64,000 nt of DNA from Porphyromonas canoris (lineage in GTDB: Bacteria > Bacteroidota > Bacteroidia > Bacteroidales > Porphyromonadaceae). Of the stretch, positions 8,743 to 15,772 are shown piece by piece (within the stretch, counting starts at the first letter, position 1; each line of letters starts with the position of its first letter). A program made the translations under genes and the position numbers. Where the stretch lies: NCBI RefSeq assembly GCF_000769115.1, contig NZ_JQZV01000013.1:475603-539602 (forward strand), given 5' to 3'. The notes under the pieces are model-generated. The model saw only the letters and a program-made list of their open reading frames with translations, did not search any database and was not told the DNA's origin.

Positions 8743-10386
8743 ATGAAAAAGATATTATATGTGATGGCAGCAGGGGCTATGCTTCTAACTACAAGTTGCC
8801 AATCTTATTTGGATGAAGTCCAACCGACAGGAAGCACTCTGTCTTTGGAACAGTTGAAGCATGGAGCTGAGGTTTCCGAAGATAGAGCAGGAGCCGGTCT
8901 CCCAGGTATGTATGCTCTTTTGAATGAGTACAATACTGTATATGGTATGCAAGGGGACTTTGGCTATCCGAGCTTTATATGCCGTTTGGAGCATGCCGGG
9001 GACAATGTGGTTTCCACTACTCATGGTTACAATTGGTTTAATAGAGAACTGCGCCTTACTAGTTTTCAGTCTAAAACATCTACCACTCCGGGATGGGCGT
9101 GGATTGCTTTTTATAGAGATATCAAGCTTGCAAACGATGTTGTAGCTCCTCTTAAGGGAACACAAGATCCGGTAAACCAAAAGATCCTTGGTCAGGCATT
9201 GGCTCAGCGTGCATTCTGTTATCTGCACTTGGCTCAGCTTTTCCAAAAGACATACAAGGGTAATGAAGATGCTCCTTGTGTACCTATCGTAACGGAAGAG
9301 ACTAAAGCGGCAGACGCAGCAAACAATCCAAGAGCAAGTGTTCGTGACGTTTACAAGCTTATTCTTGATGACCTCAATAAGGCTATTGAGTATTTGAATG
9401 GCTTCCAACCTGAGCAAAAGAATGCGATTTCTGAAGCTACTGCCTATGGACTCCGTGCTCGTGCCCACATGCTTATGCATGAGTTTACTAAAGCTGCAGA
9501 AGATGCTCAAAAGGCAATAGAGGTTTCCGGAGCTACTCCATACAGCATAGAGGACTGTTCTATTCCTAACTTTGATGATGTCCAAACATCAAAGAATGCT
9601 CTTTGGGGTATTATCATTACTAAAGAAGACCGTGTAACTAAATCCGGTATTGCAAACTGGACATCGATGTTTACATCTCTTTGCTTTGGTAATGGTGGCT
9701 ACACAACTCTTGTTGGTACTTACAAGATGATTAACTCTCGCTTGTTTGATCTCATCCCTGATACAGATGTTAGAAAAGGATGGTGGGCTTACGAAGAGTT
9801 CAAGTACAAGGATAATAAGGGCGTAGAAAAGACCGGATATACTTCTCCTATTATGAAGAAAGCATATCCAAACGAATATCAATGGGTTGCAACCAAGCAC
9901 ACTCTTCCTTTGACTGTGCTTAAGTTTGCTCCGACGGATAAGGACCTTGCTAAGGAAGAAAACTCTGTGGACTTTATGTTGATGCGTGTAGAAGAGATGT
10001 ATTACATCATGGCAGAAGCTAAGGCTATGGCAGGTGATTTGGCCGGAGGTAAGCAAGTTCTTGAAAACTTTGTTAAGACTTATCGTGACCCCGGATTTAC
10101 TTCTAAAGCTGCTGACGCTAAGGCATTACAAGATGAAATCTATCTTCAAAAGCGTGTTGAATTCTTTGGTGAAGGTATCAGCTGGTTCGATATGATCCGT
10201 ATGGGTAAAGGCATCGACCGTGTTGATGTTGCCGGAAAGAATACCGGTGGGTATCCTCCTTTGACAAGATTCAATGTTCCTGCCGGTGATCCTATCTTTG
10301 TTCTTCAAATACCTGAATCCGAAGAGCAAGCTAACAAGGCAATCGTTAACAATCCATTGGCAACAGAACCAAAGGATATGATCTAA
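8743..10386 (+). CDS. SusD/RagB-family substrate-binding lipoprotein
   Basis: Surface lipoprotein of 547 residues that caps the SusC-like barrel and binds substrate. The N-terminus has a lipoprotein signal with C19 in LLTTSCQSYLDE. The middle contains SusD-like helical repeats (ILGQALAQRAFCYLHLAQLF, EATAYGLRARAHMLM), and the C-terminal part carries the family pattern LMRVEEMYYIMAEAKAMAG followed by KRVEFFGEGISWFDMIRMG. Length fits the family. It is 40 bases after the SusC-like gene on the same strand and is followed by a strong terminator at 10460-10493, so the two form a complete two-gene operon. Ligand unknown. Confidence 0.95.
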   Translation: MKKILYVMAAGAMLLTTSCQSYLDEVQPTGSTLSLEQLKHGAEVSEDRAGAGLPGMYALLNEYNTVYGMQGDFGYPSFICRLEHAGDNVVSTTHGYNWFNRELRLTSFQSKTSTTPGWAWIAFYRDIKLANDVVAPLKGTQDPVNQKILGQALAQRAFCYLHLAQLFQKTYKGNEDAPCVPIVTEETKAADAANNPRASVRDVYKLILDDLNKAIEYLNGFQPEQKNAISEATAYGLRARAHMLMHEFTKAAEDAQKAIEVSGATPYSIEDCSIPNFDDVQTSKNALWGIIITKEDRVTKSGIANWTSMFTSLCFGNGGYTTLVGTYKMINSRLFDLIPDTDVRKGWWAYEEFKYKDNKGVEKTGYTSPIMKKAYPNEYQWVATKHTLPLTVLKFAPTDKDLAKEENSVDFMLMRVEEMYYIMAEAKAMAGDLAGGKQVLENFVKTYRDPGFTSKAADAKALQDEIYLQKRVEFFGEGISWFDMIRMGKGIDRVDVAGKNTGGYPPLTRFNVPAGDPIFVLQIPESEEQANKAIVNNPLATEPKDMI

Positions 10387-10459
10387 TAAAGCTGTTTCTT
10401 TATTGGGAATCTTAAAGCAGTAATACTCTGTACGATTTCCGTTTAGAATAGAAGATTTG

Positions 10460-10497
10460 AAAGAGAGTTTGGGACCTTCTCCAAACTCTCTTTTTTT
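10460..10497 (+). terminator. Rho-independent terminator of the SusC/D operon
   Basis: A 13-bp perfect stem (10460-10472 with 10481-10493; core AGAGAGTTTGG) with an eight-base loop runs into seven Ts. It ends against the stop codon of the convergent gene at 10496, so it may serve that gene as well. Confidence 0.88.
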
Positions 10498-11134
10498 ATT
10501 TCTGCTTTCTCCTGATTACTTTTCTCCATTCGCCCTCTATTCCTAATAGAAAGCAGGCAAATGTGGCAAGTTCCCCGAATAGTGTGAGGATTGAGTGGTG
10601 AATCTCGCCTTGAGGTTCGTAGAGAAGCCCGAAGAAGATTACTACAACACCTGCTACAAGAAGGGATGTAGCCATCGCGTATCTTATCTTTTTGTAAAAG
10701 AGAGATGAGGGTGCTTTGTCTCTATCTCCCGGTATAATCCGATTTACAATAGGAACAATCTGCTCGATAGAATTGCTATTCATGTTTGAATGGCTTGCTC
10801 TCCTCTGTCTTACAATAGGGGGCTGCTGTGTTTGAGATTGCTTTTTCAAGCCCGGTTGTTTCTCTTTCATCTGTATTGTATTAGGGAATACTTGAGAGGT
10901 TGAATCTCTCTCCATGTTTGAAAGGATTGCTCTCCTCTGTTTTACAATAAAATTGCATTTTGTTCCGGATTGCTTTTTCAAATTCTGTTGCTTCTTATCC
11001 ATCTGTTTTGCGGTAGGGAATATTGGTGCTATTGAGTTGCTCTTAGACTTTGGATATTTTTCTTTTTCTTGTTTTACAAGAGGGATTTCTTGTATTTCTC
11101 TCTGCTTTTTCAAGTCCGGTTGTTTTATTTCCAT
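10496..11134 (-). CDS. Membrane protein with three exact 44-residue tandem repeats
   Basis: Unrecognised protein of 212 residues. Residues 1-132 are three tandem units of exactly 44 residues (1-44, 45-88, 89-132). Each begins with methionine and shares the pattern M-x-x-K-Q-x-x-L-K-K-Q near its start, a V-[KR]-Q-x segment near position 20, and an N/S-S-x-x-x-[IV]-x-P segment near position 38. The units are basic and glutamine-rich. The last 80 residues contain two hydrophobic segments (about 151-171 and 180-199) with a short loop and a basic tail, so the repeats probably lie in the cytoplasm. The gene starts 21 bases after the amidase on the same strand and is likely the last gene of the HU-amidase operon. 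No function can be given. Confidence 0.75.
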   Translation of the reverse strand: MEIKQPDLKKQREIQEIPLVKQEKEKYPKSKSNSIAPIFPTAKQMDKKQQNLKKQSGTKCNFIVKQRRAILSNMERDSTSQVFPNTIQMKEKQPGLKKQSQTQQPPIVRQRRASHSNMNSNSIEQIVPIVNRIIPGDRDKAPSSLFYKKIRYAMATSLLVAGVVVIFFGLLYEPQGEIHHSILTLFGELATFACFLLGIEGEWRKVIRRKQK

Positions 11135-11155
11135 CTGTTTCAGAGAGGTAGAGCC

Positions 11156-11617
11156 TCATAGCTGTTTATATTCTTGTTTGGCATCAAAGCAGGGACAGAG
11201 TTTTATCCACTCATCGGGAGAAATTTTTCCATCTCTGTTTCTATCGGGGCTTAAATCTCTATGCCCGATTATCGCGGCATCCGGATAAGAATGCTTCAGA
11301 GCTATCAGAAGAGTTCTTATCGTATGTTTCTGCTCCACTGTCCGAGTATCTGCCGGTTGTCCATCCTTTCCTATACCACCTTCGTAGCATATCCCTATGG
11401 AGTTTACATTGTGTCCGTAAACGTGTGCACCTATCTCCTCTATCTCTCTGGTTTTGTGCAGAGAGCCATCTGTACGGATGTAGAAGTGATAGCCGATGCC
11501 TCGGAATCCGCGCGCAGTGTGATCTCTTCTCAAATCTTCAACGGAGTAGTTGCCATCTATCCGTGTTGCGCTACAATGCAGCACTATGAGTCTTATTTTT
11601 CGTCTGTTGTTATCCAT
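11156..11617 (-). CDS. N-acetylmuramoyl-L-alanine amidase (T7 lysozyme-like Amidase_2)
   Basis: Zinc amidase of 153 residues predicted to cut the bond between MurNAc and the first peptide alanine of peptidoglycan. ATG 11617 is preferred: the protein then begins MDNNRRKIRLIVLHCSA, as in Bacteroidales homologues, whereas the upstream extension to 11701 runs through a hairpin. Zinc ligands of the T7 lysozyme fold are visible: histidine in VLHCSAT, histidine in IIGHRDLSPD and cysteine in KLCPCFD. There is no signal peptide, as with phage endolysins. It lies between an HU-like gene and a repeat membrane protein, the arrangement of a cassette that recurs in Bacteroidales genomes. Whether it acts in lysis, defence or wall growth is unknown. 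Confidence 0.9.
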   Translation of the reverse strand: MDNNRRKIRLIVLHCSATRIDGNYSVEDLRRDHTARGFRGIGYHFYIRTDGSLHKTREIEEIGAHVYGHNVNSIGICYEGGIGKDGQPADTRTVEQKHTIRTLLIALKHSYPDAAIIGHRDLSPDRNRDGKISPDEWIKLCPCFDAKQEYKQL

Positions 11618-11661
11618 TGTTACAGGTCTTGGTATTATGGTTAAAAATCTGTTTGGGAAAG

Positions 11662-11695
11662 AAGACCGGAGCAAGAGAGGTGTTGCTCCGGTCTT
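11662..11695 (-). terminator. Hairpin between the HU-like and amidase genes
   Basis: A perfect 13-bp stem (AAGACCGGAGCAA at 11662-11674 with 11683-11695) and an eight-base loop lie in the gap. The T run beyond it on the minus strand is interrupted (CCCAAACAGATTTTT), so it could attenuate rather than fully end transcription into the amidase gene, or stabilise the HU message. Confidence 0.55.
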
Positions 11696-11774
11696 TGTCA
11701 TTCATCCTCTCAGAAGCCGTCAGAGAGCATCCCGGAGAGATAAAGAGTGGGGCTGTCGGTGTCGGTGCGTACGC

Positions 11775-12272
11775 TTAGAAAGATCCTTCGCCGCCGCCGT
11801 TCTGCTCTCCTGTCGAGTCTCCTGCGCCACTGCCTGAAGTGTTATCGGCAGAACCTCCTGCTTCCGGCTTGTTTTTCTTTTTGACGTACTCCTCTATGTT
11901 GGTCAGCGATGCCTCTTTGATGGCTGCTCTTAGCCATTTACCGGCGTGAAATCTCGGCTTTGCTCCTTCGATCTTAGAGATGTTGAAGCTCTCTTTGTCC
12001 GTTGTGCTTTTGCTTCTGATCACAAGAGAGAGTCTTCCAAGATCGCCCAGACTCACACGCAGACCCTGCTTGAGGAAGAATGACGAAGCCCATGCGAGGT
12101 TGTCCAAAGTGGCTTTGACATCTGCGGTGGATACACAAGAGCGTTCCGATATAAGCTTTGCCATATCCTCCACTCCGACGTCTCCGATGCTTTTGGCTCT
12201 TGCAAATACGAGCTTTTCACTCTTTTTGTTGATGCCGTTTTTCGATTCTTGAACTTTGAAATAGATTGCCAT
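11775..12272 (-). CDS. HU-family DNA-binding protein (Bacteroidales long form)
   Basis: Protein of 165 residues related to HU/IHF histone-like proteins, of the longer Bacteroidales type that starts MAIYFKVQESKNG and contains a WASSFFLKQGLRVSLGDLGR segment followed by the DNA-arm-like region. The last 35 residues are a glycine, serine and asparagine-rich low-complexity tail (about 131-165). Canonical HU is about 90 residues, so this is an HU variant probably with a specialised role. In many Bacteroidales such a gene precedes an Amidase_2 gene and lies near a DUF4248 gene, as here. A -7 box at 12366-12373 probably drives HU, amidase and the repeat protein. Confidence 0.88.
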   Translation of the reverse strand: MAIYFKVQESKNGINKKSEKLVFARAKSIGDVGVEDMAKLISERSCVSTADVKATLDNLAWASSFFLKQGLRVSLGDLGRLSLVIRSKSTTDKESFNISKIEGAKPRFHAGKWLRAAIKEASLTNIEEYVKKKNKPEAGGSADNTSGSGAGDSTGEQNGGGEGSF

Positions 12273-12365
12273 AATAAAAATGTTTTTAGATGGTGAATAA
12301 TAAAATAGTTAGGTTTTGGTGTCCTTTGGAGAGTGGCGAGTAGCCGTTTCTCTCTTAAGACATTG

Positions 12366-12373
12366 CAAAGTTA
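12366..12373 (-). promoter_or_regulatory. Candidate -7 box for the HU-amidase operon
   Basis: Minus-strand TAACTTTG matches TAnnTTTG, 93 bases upstream of the HU-like start. No TTG is found 19-20 bases further upstream, so support is partial. Confidence 0.4.
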
Positions 12374-12522
12374 TAACACACCGGATGGCACTTCTGTAAA
12401 AAGAGGTCGTTCTCGGTCGTATTTGAATAATCGCTTTACTAATCATTTATTTTCTGTAGAAGTGATCTGTTTTTCTTCTTTTCCTGTCAAACCGGCTCTC
12501 TTTTCTCTTAAAGTGAAAAGTG

Positions 12523-12553
12523 TTGCAATAATGGAAATAACTGCTTAACTTTG
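12523..12553 (+). promoter_or_regulatory. Bacteroides-type promoter upstream of the DUF4248 gene
   Basis: TTG at 12523-12525, a 20-base spacer, and TAACTTTG at 12546-12553 fit the Bacteroides -33/-7 consensus. The DUF4248 start is at 12963, so the transcript would have about 400 bases of leader before the first recognised gene. Confidence 0.65.
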
Positions 12554-12962
12554 CGACGAAGAGTTTTAAGAGGGACTCTCATGAGCGTTGCAAAGCCTGC
12601 CTTTTTCTGTTTAAGGAAGAGAGCGAAGCACCGGAAGCCATACCTATATATATAAGGAGGTTTTGGAAGAGGGCGGAATAGGCGCCAAAGAGAGCCCTCG
12701 CAGCCGGAAAAAGTATGGTTTGGTTTCGTTGAGGGAGAAGACAGAGCTTGTTCTCTCTATTTTTTTGCCATACTCTTTCTTCTCTTTTCTTCAATCCGTT
12801 ATTCCCGGTAAGAGATTGAAGAAAAGACAGAAAACGGGTTGCTTAAAACTCAAGCCGTTTACAGACTCTGATTTGAGAGCTGTTTCAAGGGCTCCAAACT
12901 TAAAGAGTGAGAGACTATTGTATAAAACCATCATATCGTAACTAAGTAAAACAGAAAACAGC
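12554..12962 (+). ncRNA. Long structured leader or small RNA upstream of the DUF4248 gene
   Basis: About 400 bases follow the promoter at 12523-12553. They contain a perfect 14-bp inverted repeat (TCTTTTCTTCAATC at 12783-12796, complement at 12814-12827, 17-base loop) and an AAGGAGG sequence at about 12655. A TTG-initiated frame from 12663 to 12941 exists, but its composition (basic, low complexity) is not convincing. A regulatory leader or separate small RNA is more likely than a protein. Not recognised as any known RNA family. Confidence 0.4.
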
Positions 12963-13214
12963 ATGACACAGAACCAAAACACTATTCAAAGACAAAAAGC
13001 AAAATATGCCGTGATGACCGTGAAAGAAGTTGCCGTATGCTATTACCCGACTTACTCTCCAAGATATGCCTCTCAAAAGTTCAGAAGAGACATCGAAGAG
13101 TATCCGGAGCTAAAGAAAGCATTGGAAGCGCACGGCTGGCAGATGAATAAAAGGAGCTTTTTCCCTGCCCACCTGGAGCTTCTAAAGCAATATCTTGGTG
13201 CATGGGACGTGTAA
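12963..13214 (+). CDS. DUF4248 family protein
   Basis: Protein of 83 residues matching the DUF4248 family of small Bacteroidales proteins. The core VKEVAVCYYPTYSPRYASQ segment (about 20-38) is followed by a basic and aromatic region (KFRRDIEEYPELKKAL) and ends LLKQYLGAWDV. The pattern resembles a small helical DNA-binding protein, but no function is known. It is divergent from the HU-amidase operon and sits behind a long leader. In other Bacteroidales the DUF4248, HU-like and amidase genes recur together, often with a VapE-like gene between; that gene is missing here. Ends at a good terminator (13272-13313). Confidence 0.82.
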   Translation: MTQNQNTIQRQKAKYAVMTVKEVAVCYYPTYSPRYASQKFRRDIEEYPELKKALEAHGWQMNKRSFFPAHLELLKQYLGAWDV

Positions 13215-13271
13215 TGCCTCCCTTCTTTTTCCTTTTATCTCTTTCCGAAATACTCAATCCCGTTTTTAAGA

Positions 13272-13313
13272 AGCCGTGATATAAATCCCGAAAATCGGAT
13301 TTGTATCACGGCT
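13272..13313 (+). terminator. Terminator of the DUF4248 gene
   Basis: A long stem pairs AGCCGTGATA plus AAATCC (from 13272) with GGATTT plus TATCACGGCT (to 13313); the internal unpaired position is one base on each side. A T-rich stretch (ATTTCGTTTTCTT) follows. It lies 58 bases beyond the DUF4248 stop and before repeat copy 1. Confidence 0.8.
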
Positions 13314-13405
13314 ATTTCGTTTTCTTAAAGTTGAAATGCAAGTTCTGAATTATCTTCTTTAGCATTGTCTCGGAGGATAAAAAAACAACCCTTTTTCCCG
13401 GGAGC

Positions 13406-13948
13406 TTTTATATAAAAATGGAGAGTAGCTGGTCAGGCTGTTTAGATGAGATTTTGGAATGATTTTTTCATTTTTGAGGAACTCATTTTAGAGTAATCCT
13501 TTTGTCCACAACTTGATATGACAAAATCTCGAATTTGGAAAAAATTTTTTCTCAGTCCGTTTCATGGGGCTTTTTCGCGTTAATAGGTGTAAATTTTAAC
13601 GCCTACATCTGTAAATGTTTCCTAATAAGGGAATTTGCCTTTTCAGGGGTATTTTAGGGTGAAAATAGGTAACCTGTTGATGTTTAGTGTTTTGATTGTT
13701 TTGGCTAAACACGTTAACCGAATCCGGTAAACGTGTTTAATGAAATCGGTAAACGTGTTCGTTGAAAAATTAAACACGTTAAGCCGAAAGAATATGCTCG
13801 TTTAGTGTTTTGAGTGAACAGGTATCGGAATTTATGTTAATAAAACAGGCTGATTTAACAAATTGGGTGCTGCTCTGAAAACGACCCCTCCGATCAAAAT
13901 AGAGAGACGGAAAAAAGTGGGCATTTTTCGGTATGGAATATATAAAAA
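13406..13948 (+). repeat. Brick element family A, copy 1 (543 bp, non-coding)
   Basis: Interspersed repeat with copies at 28056-28599, 39678-40230 and 52073-52614. Left end TTTTATATAAAAA and right end TATATAAAAA form short terminal inverted repeats. The core (13684 to about 13797) holds tandem units of about 22 bases: starts at 13684, 13706, 13728, 13750 and 13771, with the shared words TAAACACGTT or TAAACGTGTT and TCCGG or ATCGG at the unit ends. A conserved right part contains GATCAAAATAGAGAGAC and a CGGAAAAA...TTTTTCGG hairpin. There is no coding frame of note. The copy lies between convergent genes (DUF4248 and DUF3078). It looks like a MITE; target duplication was not identified. Confidence 0.88.
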
Positions 13949-14204
13949 TGAAGGCTTCGAGGAGGGAGAAAAGTGCAGAAACTACTCCTGTTTTTATGTC
14001 TCAAATTATCCTTATTCTTGACATCGGTTTCTGTTGTGAGATAGAGTCCCGGAATCACTTTCGTTTGCTCTCTGCTTACGCTTTTTTCTCTTCCGGTTTT
14101 TGCCTTTTCTTTTTCTGTGCCGGGACTCTCTGTTTGCAGAAAGGGTACAAGGAATGACTTCTTGGGAACGGGAAAAGAAGTTGCTCTGAAGGAGGGGGTA
14201 AAAT
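13949..14204. other. Intergenic remainder between repeat copy 1 and the DUF3078 gene
   Basis: No gene is supported. A 10-bp inverted repeat (AGAGTCCCGG at 14043-14052, complement at 14120-14129) is 67 bases apart and might form a stem. A minus-strand frame over 13894-14220 has no protein-like features. Confidence 0.4.
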
Positions 14205-14244
14205 GGAAAAGTCCTCCCAAGACACTGTCTTGAGAGGACTTTTC
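14205..14244 (-). terminator. Terminator of the DUF3078 gene
   Basis: An almost perfect inverted repeat: GGAAAAGTCCTCCCAAGACA (14205-14224) pairs with 14226-14244 with one mismatch. It lies 21 bases beyond the stop of the minus-strand gene. Sequence after it on that strand is T-rich (CATTTTACC). Confidence 0.75.
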
Positions 14245-14265
14245 TATGCTTTTTCCGTAGAGCGT

Positions 14266-15666
14266 TTAACGCAGTTTGTAGTTGAAGCCGAAGCTAAACA
14301 GCTCTGTAAACTGGAGAAGATCTCTAAAGCGTCCGCCGGTGTTCTTTACAGCATCATCGTATCTGAGGTTTACGTTGAGACGGGTAGAGAAGTAGCGGTT
14401 GAGCGATATGGATAGCGTGTTTTCCCACTCTGTCTCTATGCGCTTGAATGTCGTACCATAATAGAATCGGCTTTGCCAGTTGACGGTTTGGCTTATATCA
14501 AAGTTGAGAGCCGCGCGCATCGTGGATCCGAAAGCGATGATATAGGTCTGATCCGGATTGAGACCGGCACGGGCCTTGTCTATATCCTCTCTAATGGTTG
14601 CTTTGTAGCTCACGGAGAAGGGCGCGATATTGGCAGAAAAGCGAAGACGTTTGAACTTATCACTGTCGAACCTCTTGTCTATCTCGTACTTCATACCGAG
14701 ACCGGCATCCACAGCAAGAGGGGAGAGGAGTGCCGTGATAAGGTCTTTGCTGTTCTCTTTTCTGTTTTTAAGCAGCTGGGTACGAAGCTCTCCTGAAAGT
14801 GTGTAGTACCAGTTGGAGGTTGCTTTGATACCGAAGTTGGAGTAGAGTCGCAGGAGGTCTTCGGAGATCTTATACTTGTTTACGGTATCGTTTGGAGCGT
14901 TGTAGATCCCGATTTTAGACTCCAATTCATTGGTCCACTTCACTTTGTTTTTGACATAGCTCAAGCTAAAGAAGTTTCGGGCAAAGATGTTCAGGTTGCT
15001 TGTTCCTCCCTTGTGCCAGTTCTTGGAGATATGGTTCTGGGAGAATTGGATGGTACTTTCAAAACCTTTGATCCAGTAGATAGGGTCTACTTTTGCCGTC
15101 TCGAAATTTTCTTCCTGTGCAGAGATCGCGGGTCCTTGCTTTACCTCAAAACGGTTGTCATACTTCACGGCATCCACTTTTTCGAGGGTGATGGCTTTCG
15201 GAAGCATTTCGGATGTCATGTTTACGAGAGCCACGTTGGATGCCATAAAGTCTCGAAGGAAAGATTTGCCATTCTGCCACGATGTTACAAACGAGCTTAC
15301 CGGAGCGGCCGGCTCTATGGAGAGTGAGTCTGCAACAGCTACCAGAGAAAGTGCCGAAGGTGTATTGAGCAGCTTGTATCCCTGTTCCTTTTGTGTTTCT
15401 ACGGTTTGAGAGAATGCTCTTTCGTCCCACATCTTATTGATGTCGAATACGATAGGGAGAAACAGCTGAGAGAATATCGTTGTGTCTTTATAGGTGTATC
15501 CCTCCGGAATCGGAACGATCTGCTTGGATAGAATCTCTGCAATGGAGGAGGAGCTATTCCGTAACGGTGGGGGAGGTGTCTCGCTATTTTGGGCTGTGAT
15601 ATTGAGTGCATGGAGAGATAGAACCAGCAACAATACAGCTGGAATTTTTCTAAATATCAGTCTCAT
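14266..15666 (-). CDS. DUF3078 outer-membrane beta-barrel protein
   Basis: Protein of 466 residues with a signal peptide (residues 1-26, ending NITAQ) followed by a proline-rich linker. From about residue 195 the DUF3078 signature appears: YWIKGFESTIQFSQNHISKNW, then a series of alternating strands with YYTLSGELRTQLL and a barrel-like aromatic C-terminus. DUF3078 proteins are common in Bacteroidota and thought to be outer-membrane barrels of unknown function. A TAACTTTG box at 15731-15738 lies 65 bases upstream. It stands alone on the minus strand, downstream of the ABC-F gene, and ends at a strong hairpin. Confidence 0.88.
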   Translation of the reverse strand: MRLIFRKIPAVLLLVLSLHALNITAQNSETPPPPLRNSSSSIAEILSKQIVPIPEGYTYKDTTIFSQLFLPIVFDINKMWDERAFSQTVETQKEQGYKLLNTPSALSLVAVADSLSIEPAAPVSSFVTSWQNGKSFLRDFMASNVALVNMTSEMLPKAITLEKVDAVKYDNRFEVKQGPAISAQEENFETAKVDPIYWIKGFESTIQFSQNHISKNWHKGGTSNLNIFARNFFSLSYVKNKVKWTNELESKIGIYNAPNDTVNKYKISEDLLRLYSNFGIKATSNWYYTLSGELRTQLLKNRKENSKDLITALLSPLAVDAGLGMKYEIDKRFDSDKFKRLRFSANIAPFSVSYKATIREDIDKARAGLNPDQTYIIAFGSTMRAALNFDISQTVNWQSRFYYGTTFKRIETEWENTLSISLNRYFSTRLNVNLRYDDAVKNTGGRFRDLLQFTELFSFGFNYKLR

Positions 15667-15730
15667 AACTTACGATCTTTTGGGATGTGTGTTTCCGGAT
15701 TTAGTTGTATTTAGTCTGTGCTTTTCGCCA

Positions 15731-15738
15731 CAAAGTTA
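15731..15738 (-). promoter_or_regulatory. Candidate -7 box for the DUF3078 gene
   Basis: Minus-strand TAACTTTG agrees with TAnnTTTG, 65 bases upstream of the start and inside the short gap to the ABC-F gene. A correctly spaced -33 element is not evident. Confidence 0.45.
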
Positions 15739-15772
15739 CAATAAATATACAAAAGATAGTTGCTCTGCTCTG

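Noticed and set aside
12663-12941. 92-codon TTG-start frame in the DUF4248 leader
   Set aside because: Composition is not protein-like and the strong hairpin at 12783-12827 falls within it; only an AAGGAGG motif speaks for it.
13684-13797. CRISPR-like regular repeats
   Set aside because: The 22-base units adjoin each other without unique spacers of 30 or more bases, and no cas genes are near.
13894-14220. 108-codon minus-strand frame between repeat copy 1 and DUF3078
   Set aside because: It overlaps the end of the repeat, starts within the DUF3078 terminator hairpin and lacks any conserved pattern.
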